The position numbers and the translations under genes are program-made. A stretch of DNA of 15,917 nucleotides from Chloromonas sp. AAM2 (lineage: Eukaryota > Chlorophyta > Chlorophyceae > Chlamydomonadales > Chlamydomonadaceae): assembly GCA_004335635.1 (NCBI GenBank), contig QAXH01001088.1, positions 550 through 16,466 on the forward strand, in the 5' to 3' direction. The notes under the pieces are model-generated. The model made no database searches. It was not told where the DNA came from and saw only the letters and a program-made list of their open reading frames with translations. Positions 9,006 through 15,917 of the stretch are shown here, in pieces. Each line of letters opens with the position of its first letter. Within the stretch, counting starts at the first letter, position 1.

Positions 9006-9010
9006 TGTAA
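9006..9010 (+). terminator. TGTAA polyadenylation signal, carrier gene
   Basis: First TGTAA after the carrier stop codon (8881-8883), about 125 nt downstream. It fits the usual chlorophyte poly(A) signal and a short 3'UTR. Inferred from motif and position. Confidence 0.6.
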
Positions 9011-10025
9011 AGAGAGCGGACAGGATAGTGAATTGGCGACCTCCGCAGGAGAGCTGAGCCTAATCAGTAGGGGCAGTAGAGAGAGAGAAGCCGGATGATG
9101 CAGTCACTGCAGAACACCTTTTTGATATACGAAGATGGCTGCCTGGCACAGAATAATCCCCATATAGCAGCTGATGACTGTCGGACTCTGCTGTATGGCC
9201 ACTGCATACGGGCACATCCGGCCATGACGCACCACAGCTTGCCGCTTGAGAATTGACCAAGCTGACACTCGAACTGACCAGACGAAATCACAGTTTGCTT
9301 CCATGACCACTTGAAGAGGCTTTCTGATGTGCTTTGAGTGTTTTGGGTTGCAAGCCTTACACACGTGCTTCGACCTCTTGTATTGCTTTGGGAGTATTGA
9401 AATGATGAGCGAGTGGCCTGTCTACCAAGTTCGGGAATGGGCGCACGCTTGCTGGTGCTGTTTGACTGGGTTTCTTAGTGCAGTTGGCTGTCCTCGTTGT
9501 AAGCTCACGGCTCTGCTGTGGCATTCACCAGAACGGACAGGGCGTGAATCTAATCATGACATGACAGACTGAGATCACGACCTTTTGAAATATATCATGC
9601 CTAAACCCTGGATAGGCTGCCACACACCAAGTGATACGTCAACTTCACCCTCTGGTCCGCTGGCATCGCAGAAATAGTCAGATTATTGTGGACGGCTGCA
9701 TTGGATTTTGTGTTAACCTGCTTGGACCATGAAACAGATCGGCTCACTGGTATTCACGTTTGATGCACCATGTAAAGAGAAGCACTCGTCAGATGCAGCT
9801 CTGTAGTGCCTGCTCAATGATGGGCAGATCAACAGAGACATCACGGCAGCTTACCCAACTGTCGGTTTCAAGCAGCATGTCAGACTAGGCCAATGTTTTG
9901 CTGACAGTGGATACACTGGAAGCGAAGCTGTGTACTGGGTGGAGGGTCACGCTCGCATAAAGGCTGGCACCACAACTGCTGGTGACACAGCAAGAGCCAA
10001 AGCCATTGGGTCTTTTTGAGCTGAG

Positions 10026-10030
10026 TTACA
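10026..10030 (-). terminator. TGTAA polyadenylation signal, RPL28
   Basis: Minus-strand TGTAA (plus-strand ttaca), about 100 nt after the RPL28 stop. Distance and motif fit a chlorophyte poly(A) signal. Confidence 0.6.
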
Positions 10031-10127
10031 CAGTGTGAACTTCAAACGCCATTGGTGTTCAACTGGAAACAGCAGCTGGCATGTCTTCTGAATTTCCAGC
10101 CCATCACAGGCACATCACAGGGAGCAA

Positions 10128-11429
10128 TCACTTGGTGGCCTTCTTGACCCGGAGGCTCTTCTGGACAGCGGCCATGCGGGCTACGGCAGCCTTCTGCAAA
10201 TACAAAACAGACATGGCAAACAAATGAAAATCATATCATGTGTGCACCCATCAAGCCGGGCCATGACAACAGTGGACGGACTCGACTGACAAGCTCAGCA
10301 GCGGAACTTCACTAGTGTGATCCTTCTTGCCATGCCTTTGATGCGTCGTCAGCTATGCCTACCCTGCTGTTCAGATCATGGTGTGCGCACAGGTAGCGTT
10401 GCATGTTCATGCTGTCCAAGCCTCCGGCTGCATGCCCGCTGCCAGCCTTCTGATTTCTGGAAGCCGTGCCAGCTCCCATCCCCAAGCCCTATGTCTGGCT
10501 ACAAATGTCAGCTGTCTTCCACAGTTGCACAGCATTTGTCTCTAGACCATGCTTACTGCAGCATTCCACGAGAATCTGCTGCCCTCCCTCCTATGGCAAT
10601 CCCCACTGTAACCTGCACTGTCTGAACATGCTCAATTCACTGCCAGTTTCATTTCACACATTGGTCGTACCTTGAGGTCTGGGCGGAAGCTGCTGGTCTG
10701 CTTGCCAATGGCTTGCAAGGCGCGGCGGCCGTTGCTCTTGACTGTGTACTTAGAGTTGTACTTCTTGGGCTTGTTGGCGTTCTTCACGCTGCCAAAGCCA
10801 ACCTTGACGGCGCCGGTGCTGTCGGTGTTCACGTCAATGGACTTGGCGTTGGCCAGGCCTGCATGCAGCAGTCGGCCATGATGAGATCAGATGCGAAGGC
10901 CGACAGGGATGGTAGCCATATGACTAACTAAGGGCGTAGAAGGCTTTAGGGCATTGCATATGCAGTTGAAAACTTCAGGGCAATGCATATGCATATGCAT
11001 TGCATATGCGTTGAGGTGAAAACATGCACATGCCATGTAAGGTGAGCCCAGACTTGCATGGCCTGTTGCTCCCTGGAAGCACCAACTTGACCACATACAT
11101 GCAAAGCGTACCTGGACCTTCCCAGAGCATGGCCTAACCATGGTGCACCCAAGTATCACACATAATCCAAAAACCATGTCCTGATCTTCACATGCACAGG
11201 ACTGCCAGCTGCTTGCATGAGCAGCCCCTGCTCATCGGGGAAAAACGACTGCGCAGCCAGCTGCCGACTGCCCGGGTCCCATGCGCTGCTTCCGCTGCAC
11301 ACCTGAGTACTTGTAGCTGTGCCTGTTGTACAGGTTACCAGGCTCCGCGGAGAAGATGACTTTGTTCACGCCCTTGCGCAGGAAGCTGTTGCTATCCCTC
11401 ACGCACTGCCACACGAGAGCGGCGGACAT
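10128..11429 (-). CDS. RPL28: 60S ribosomal protein L28 (eL28), three exons
   Basis: eL28 is a structural protein of the large cytosolic ribosomal subunit. Exons are 11429-11303, 10858-10671 and 10193-10128, giving 126 residues. Introns are 444 and 477 nt (gtgtgc...catgcag, gtacga...tttgcag), and the junctions keep the frame. Family features are clear: LVWQCVRDSNSFLRK at 5-19, the hallmark EPGNLYNRHSYKYSGLAN at 29-46, SFRPDLKKAAVARMAAVQKS towards the end, and a basic tail (RVKKATK). Length is slightly under the roughly 137-143 residues of animal and plant members because the C-terminal tail is short. The start has a purine at -3 (gaaATG). Identification is secure. The gene converges on the carrier gene and lies downstream of NDUFB9 on the same strand. 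Intron 1 contains a 24-bp perfect palindrome. Confidence 0.97.
10980..11003. repeat. 24-bp perfect palindrome in RPL28 intron 1
   Basis: The arms gcaatgcatatg and catatgcattgc are exact reverse complements, with no spacer. Related gcattgcatatgc strings occur just left (about 10951) and at the right edge (about 10998). Each is followed by gttga and aaaac, giving an imperfect direct repeat around the palindrome. It could form a cruciform or a stem in the pre-mRNA. Function unknown. Confidence 0.9.
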
Positions 11430-12273
11430 TTCTGCTCTGCTTCTGCGGGCAACGGCGTGGACGCAAAGAAAGACGGGTCAGGTCGCTTGTACTGCAGCAG
11501 GATCGCAAACTGCGGGGGGGTGCAGCGGGAGTCTAAAACTACCTGGGCGTCAGGGAGGTGTTCAGCAGGCCAGGAAAGAGGCCGAAAGGCAGCATCCACG
11601 CCGACACTTCAGGTTCGGTCACGACCGTTTCCGTGGGCGGGTTTTGCGCAGCCTCAGTCTGTAGGCTGAGGCAGAGTGCCTGTCAAGCTTTTGGCAGACT
11701 ATGCAGTCAACATACCAGAGAGATTACCAGGGCTATCCACATACTCATGCAGCAGACGTGCATGGACCATCACCCGTGATTCCAACCAGCTAGCTCACCC
11801 ACGATCCCTGCATATCTCTGACACACCACGCGTTCAGGCGCCATAGGCATTCAAGCATGTGACATGGGCCATCGCAGCTGCCACTTACAGTAAACTGAGT
11901 GTGGTTCACCGGCACATCCAGGTCAGAGCATAGCCGAGACCAGGGTTGCACTCCGCAAAGCGCCACGAAAGACAACGACGACACATCATGCTGGTGCTAT
12001 GCATGCTGGAATAGGGCCCGACCCACCACGCAGCTAAGCTGGCTGACACCTTCCATCTCCATTGCTTTCCACCAGAAACGTGGATACCTGGCGAAACCTG
12101 CCTACCATTCAGCATTCGACTATTCTCATCAGCTCAGAAGCAAGCTCTGCTAATTGGACTGGTGATTGGAATTCGTCTACACATGTTGACACAAGTCACT
12201 GACTGGATGTTTTGTCTTGCAATGCGTTCTGTGAGCACTGTGCGTACACCAAGGTACAACAGCGCCTGAGGCG

Positions 12274-12344
12274 TTGCAGTACCTGGTGGGATGCAGTACC
12301 TGGATGCAGTACCTGGATGCAGCCGGGATGCAGTACCTGCTGGG
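12274..12344. repeat. Imperfect short tandem repeat (gatgcagtacctg)
   Basis: About four degenerate copies of a 13-17-bp unit with core tgcagtacctg occur between 12274 and 12344, spaced by 2-6 variable bases. A short inverted repeat (cgcctgaggcg) lies just to the left. Non-coding minisatellite. Confidence 0.8.
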
Positions 12345-12519
12345 ATTCTTGTGTCCCCTTTACACAGTTACTGTATGGTGCCTCACCTAGCACTCCGTTT
12401 CTCATGGCCGACTCAGACCCTGATGGACGGTACGAGCTTGACGGACAAGTTGAGCTGGCACTCCTCTCCATTGCGTCCCGCCAGAAACTGGGCTCTCCGA
12501 CTCCCCTGTACACAGTCTA

Positions 12520-12592
12520 GGCTAGCCCATCCAACTTCTCATGGGCTAGCCCATCCAACTTCTCATGGGGCTAGCCCATCCAACTCTCATGG
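12520..12592. repeat. 24/25-bp tandem repeat, three copies
   Basis: Three copies of ggctagcccatccaacttct plus cat(g) follow one another. The copies differ in the number of joining G bases, and the last one lacks a tt. Minisatellite without coding signal. Confidence 0.92.
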
Positions 12593-12821
12593 CCAACTCA
12601 AATCCAGCTGAGATGAACACGCACAAGAGACTCCAAGGCAGCTGCTGAAATTGCGGTGTCTGATGTGTCCCATACATACTAACGCTGCCTTGTTACAAGC
12701 AGCCCCTGTCTGTCAGAGTGACATCCATCATCAGTTACCTTCCACTAATCGTCAATCAACAATACTACGTTCACTGTAGAAAGGTTGTGCAAGTTTTCCT
12801 GAATAGCGAATGTAGTGTGTA

Positions 12822-12870
12822 GGTTGCTAGGCCTTACAGCAAGGGCTATGGATACGGTTGCTAGGCCTTA
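12822..12870. repeat. 15-bp direct repeat, 34-bp period
   Basis: ggttgctaggcctta occurs at 12822-12836 and 12856-12870. It is followed at about 12873 by gggctctccga...tacacagt, which echoes gggctctccga...tacacagt at about 12490-12515, just before the 24-bp minisatellite. This suggests duplication of a larger block. Confidence 0.85.
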
Positions 12871-13289
12871 AGGTGGGCTCTCCGAATCGCGTTTACACAG
12901 TGCTATGCGGTTTCGGCTAGGCTGATGCAAGTTCACCATTTCAAGAGCCACATGACAGTCAGCAGGAGCGTTACATTTGCTACTGCTTCTCCAGATTGTG
13001 CAGGCGCCAACAGGGATACGCCGTACACAGCCATGAAGTCGAACCAGGTGCTACACAAGACATGGCACATGGCAATCCAAAGCATTGTAGTCATTAGGTT
13101 TCTAAAACACAACGTTCCTACAACCTCACGCATTGAAATGCTTTGATATTTGCACGAGCGGCAATGATGTTCCTAAATGTGCTGATCTCCTCATGGCTGC
13201 GTGACGTGTGCTGCCCAGCACGCTATGAATAAGCCAGCCGCTCTGGCCCAGCTGACCAGCCAAGCGGACGTTGCAGACTCGGGTACCAT

Positions 13290-13294
13290 TTACA
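13290..13294 (-). terminator. TGTAA polyadenylation signal, NDUFB9
   Basis: Minus-strand TGTAA about 200 nt after the NDUFB9 stop codon, the first on that strand. Assigned by motif and position. Confidence 0.5.
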
Positions 13295-13490
13295 TCCTGA
13301 AATGCAGACAATGCAGCCAAGGTGTTGGTGGGCGTTTGGTTGCTGCTGGTCCAACAAACATTTGAAGGAGTGTTGAGGCCATGCCACAGCAGCCCCATGA
13401 CGCAATAAGGATGCAACTGGACGTGCGCATCTTGCCACCAGTTTGCAACGTCTAGAAGGCCACCAGTTGTTCCCACTCAGCGGAGTGCAC

Positions 13491-14793
13491 TTACCAGTCA
13501 CCACGCTTGTTGCCGTCCATGTAGTCGTAGTTGACCAGAATTTTGACCTGCATAAAAAGTGAAAAGCAAAAAGCAATGAGCAGTGCAGTTGTCTGCCACA
13601 CTTGTGGATGCTGAAGCGTTCCCTACATAAATAAAATCAGCAGCAGTTGTTGCCTGAGCGTGCCATACTCTAGCACGCTCCAGCCTACATGTTGTGGCAG
13701 CATTTCCGTGCTGGTTGTCATTACTGGGTAGGCAAGCATAATGGATTTTGCATTTTGGGCTGTCAAGTACAAGCTTTGGTGCTACTAGCGATGTTCAGCT
13801 GCTCGGCCAGGAATAAGATACAGACCAGGCGTAACCGCCCACACGCCCTGTTGCCTGGACCCTCACCACTTGCTGCTCCTGAAATGGCAGTAATAACCAA
13901 CAGGGTATCTGTACTTGACCTCCCCCACTTCCGTTATCCTCTGCAGACCGAAGGTCATGTAACAACAACTTGTTGCCTGGCCCCCACCCCTCCTCCTCCT
14001 GTACTCACATTGCGATCTTGCTCGGGGTTGACGCCGTATGCAGTACCACCTGGCACTTCAGGGCCTGCACAGCCATACACACGTGTGATGCACAGTAAGC
14101 TGGAGTGATCATGAGATCAAGATCTGCCAACCCTTGCACCCACGCTGGTGCTGAAGCATAAGCTGACATGCTGTCGGCTTTGGTGCCAGCTGTCTTAATC
14201 CACAGCCACGGTGCAGCGAGGGTAAGTGGCTTGAAGCACAAACTCAAAACTTGAGCTCATGATGTGCATTGGCAAACTGACGACAGTGATTGAGTGTAAT
14301 TCACTCTTGTCCCATGCTGCATGGATGCTGTCTGCCTCATGATTAGTGCAGTGGCTGGACATTAAGCCTGCGCTTGGCGCGAAGCTGATTGCATGCTACG
14401 CAGTGTTCGTGATGCTGGCACTCACGGATGAGCGGCTCCCAGTGCTTGAACCGTGACAGCAATTCCTCCCCTAGCTCAACGTGCTTGCTGATCTCCTGAC
14501 GATCGGTCTGTGATAGGCATCATTGGAACGTCAGGGCTGGCTAAGGGCAACAGCATGCAGCTTGCAAGCATGCAGGGTGACAAGGGTTCGCCCGCTCTGG
14601 ATGCAGTGGTGACACTCACCAGTGCCTTGTTATTCTCAAACTCCAAACGCAGCGCCTGTGCCCGTGGGAACCATTCATGCCTGTTGGCTGACCAGTTCAG
14701 CAGTTCCCGAAGGCCATAACGGTACATCCGCATGACGCGAAGCCTATGAGGCAGCGCAGTGACTATTGTATGAAATCCCTCCTGAGCTGCCAT
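13491..14793 (-). CDS. NDUFB9: Complex I B22 subunit (NDUFB9-type LYR protein), four exons
   Basis: NDUFB9 is an accessory subunit of the membrane arm of mitochondrial NADH:ubiquinone oxidoreductase. It belongs to the LYR family, which binds the mitochondrial acyl carrier protein. Exons are 14793-14620, 14507-14426, 14064-14009 and 13547-13491, giving 122 residues, near the plant length. Donors are gtgagt at all three introns and acceptors are cacag, gtgcag and atgcag. The start gccATGGc is in an excellent context. The LYR region is RVMRMYRYGLRELLNW (19-34), with Met in place of Leu, followed by a helix and FENNK (52-56). Then come ISKHVELGEELLSRFKHWEP, whose lead-in resembles the family's acidic helix and W-HP region, and PEVPGGTAYG, matching the P-x-x-PGG-x-x-Y motif. 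The stop TAA is embedded in a good donor (TGGTAAGT), so an alternative 3' end by splicing is possible. RPL28 follows downstream on the same strand. Confidence 0.92.
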
Positions 14794-15379
14794 GGCTGGC
14801 AACGCCTTGTCTTGGCCCAATCAATTGCCGATATACAATCGCCGAGTAAGGACGTGCCAGCTTGGCCAGCACGGAACAGCGGAGCGACGGCACAGTGTCG
14901 GCCCTTCTGATGAGCTAGGCGACGCCGTAACTCGTTGATTGCGCTCCGAGGCTCACGCACGTGGCGCAGGTTTTATGCGCACATGGACAGGCCGTTCAGT
15001 GGCCTGCCACAGATGCACAACAAACACTGCTTTAAGAATGGCTTATACCAATGCAATTGTCGAGATTTAGCTTGGGCAGCAACCACAAACCTTTCTTGCC
15101 ACTTTGTGCCGTTCCCTTGACTGCACAAAGGCACACATGAGGCACACATGAAGCGCTTGCACAAAGAAGCTCAGCAGCCAACAATTGGGTGCTAGCTCAA
15201 CGCTCACCCAACCTTGGCCAGACCAACTGTCATGCATCAGCATCAGCATCAGCACCAGCTCAAGTACACGAGTACCTTGGGGGTACTATCCTTGGACTTC
15301 TAATGACTGCAGCGGCGTCACAGCACTCCAGGCAGTACATCATCTCTCGAGGCTAGAGTCACGCGCTTCAACCTACATC
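14794..15379. promoter_or_regulatory. Divergent intergenic region between NDUFB9 and the right-edge gene
   Basis: These 586 bp separate two divergently read starts and should contain both promoters. No TATA box or known element is visible. Two 11-bp units ggcacacatga lie in tandem at 15130-15151. A catcag run (cagcatcagcatcagc) is near 15235-15255, and an inverted repeat agtacc...ggtact is near 15270-15287. The plus-strand frame of the right-edge gene is open for some distance upstream, so part of this may be coding. Confidence 0.4.
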
Positions 15380-15917
15380 ATGGAGAGCAGAGTGGTTGTG
15401 AGTCTGCGCTCTCGTGGCCTGTCCTCCTTCAGCCCCTCAACCTTCCTCAACTGGCGGTTACACATCATCAACCTCTTTACAGAGATCACTGATACGCTGG
15501 TGGCCTGCCTGCTGACCTTGTACCACCTCTCCTGGACCTCTTGGGCCTCCCTTGTCATCACCATGATCGCCATAGGCGCCAACTTGGACTCGGGTTTTCA
15601 ATCGGACACGTCAATATTCTTCCCCTTCTTCGCCTTTGTGGTGCTCCCGCTGCTGCTGGTGCTGCACCAACTCATGCAGAAGCGGGACCGGGCACAGGCT
15701 GCCCTGGGCCGTTTTAGAGTAGCCTATGTCGCCATTCGTCTACAGTCAGCTGCATACACGTGCCCCCCCTCCCCAGCCGTTACCACCATCATCCCCGCCC
15801 CACAGAATCCGCTCACAGCCATCAATATGGCCGGGGCAGCGGGGCCGCAAGGGCCGTCCCAAGCGGCCGTTGCCCCTGCCTCCCTCCCGCCGCTGACAGG
15901 GGGCGCGGCTGCGGCTC
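15380..15917 (+). CDS. Probable membrane protein, 5' part; runs off the window
   Basis: From ATG 15380 (atcATGG, purine at -3, G at +4) the frame stays open for 179 codons to the last base, so the gene is cut by the window edge. Two hydrophobic segments stand out: about 40-67 (LVACLLTLYHLSWTSWASLV onward) and about 79-98 (IFFPFFAFVVLPLLLVLHQL). A basic, helical stretch follows (QKRDRAQAALGRFRVAYVAI at 100-119), and then a long Pro/Ala/Gly-rich tail typical of algal low-complexity linkers. The codons use many G/C third bases, supporting a true gene. I do not recognise the family. The arrangement faintly recalls algal bestrophin-like membrane proteins, but this is a guess. The frame is also open upstream, and a possible acceptor (cactccag at about 15331) leaves room for an earlier exon. 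Confidence 0.6.
   Translation, partial: MESRVVVSLRSRGLSSFSPSTFLNWRLHIINLFTEITDTLVACLLTLYHLSWTSWASLVITMIAIGANLDSGFQSDTSIFFPFFAFVVLPLLLVLHQLMQKRDRAQAALGRFRVAYVAIRLQSAAYTCPPSPAVTTIIPAPQNPLTAINMAGAAGPQGPSQAAVAPASLPPLTGGAAAA

Larger units (their letters stand above)
8884..10127. other. Intergenic stretch between convergent carrier and RPL28 genes
   Basis: This 1.2-kb stretch holds both 3'UTRs, with a TGTAA near each end. In between I see no recognisable gene. The only notable item is a plus-strand frame at 9729-10019 that is open for 96 codons apart from one TAG (9804-9806). Its predicted peptide matches nothing I know, and it may be chance or a decayed fragment. Confidence 0.5.
11430..13289. other. 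Repeat-rich intergenic region upstream of RPL28; no gene recognised
   Basis: The right-hand flank of RPL28 should hold its 5'UTR and promoter, but no core element is evident. A hairpin with a 7-bp stem (gcctcag/ctgaggc) lies at 11651-11672. Several short open frames exist on both strands, but none resembles a protein family or has matched splice sites. Two minisatellites and one 15-bp direct repeat are listed separately. The region runs up to the NDUFB9 poly(A) signal. Confidence 0.5.

Noticed and set aside
12212..12520. Plus-strand frame of about 100 codons (contains DPDGRYELDGQVELALLSIA)
   Set aside because: The first part is translated from a minisatellite and I recognise no family; a decayed gene fragment cannot be excluded.

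Overview
The window looks like nuclear DNA of a green alga, most likely a chlorophycean (Chlamydomonas/Haematococcus-type). The genes are split by short GT-AG introns of about 100-480 nt, many acceptors read TGCAG, and a TGTAA motif (the usual chlorophyte polyadenylation signal) lies downstream of four of the gene ends. The proteins are eukaryotic: a cytosolic ribosomal protein, a mitochondrial complex I subunit, a carrier-family protein and a Rab-GAP-type TBC protein. There is no prokaryotic operon structure. I name no species, because the assignment is inference from gene structure.

Layout, left to right. 1-93 is a 22-bp tandem repeat. 341-1831 (minus) is a four-exon gene, assembled from phase-matched splice sites, for an unrecognised protein with two hydrophobic segments. 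It is divergent from 2005-4148 (plus), a four-exon TBC-domain protein, across only 173 bp. 4149-6589 has no convincing gene. It holds the TBC 3'UTR, two copies of a dispersed repeat whose third copy is at 549-682, a tRNA-like B-box, and a frameshifted relic of a transposon-type protein. 6590-8883 (plus) is a six-exon mitochondrial carrier (SLC25)-like gene with a long N-terminal extension. It converges on 10128-11429 (minus), the three-exon gene for 60S ribosomal protein eL28. 11430-13490 is repeat-rich and without a recognisable gene. 13491-14793 (minus) is the four-exon gene for complex I subunit B22/NDUFB9, a LYR protein. 15380-15917 (plus) is the 5' part of a probable membrane-protein gene that runs off the window.

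The genes are ordinary nuclear neighbours and I see no functional cluster. Two are housekeeping (translation and respiration), one is a transporter, one concerns membrane traffic and two are unknown membrane proteins. The points most worth a second look are the TBC domain that lacks its glutamine finger, the hidden divergent gene at 341-1831, the repeat/transposon cluster at 5120-6281, and the open-ended gene at the right edge. I found no sign of a novel multi-gene system.
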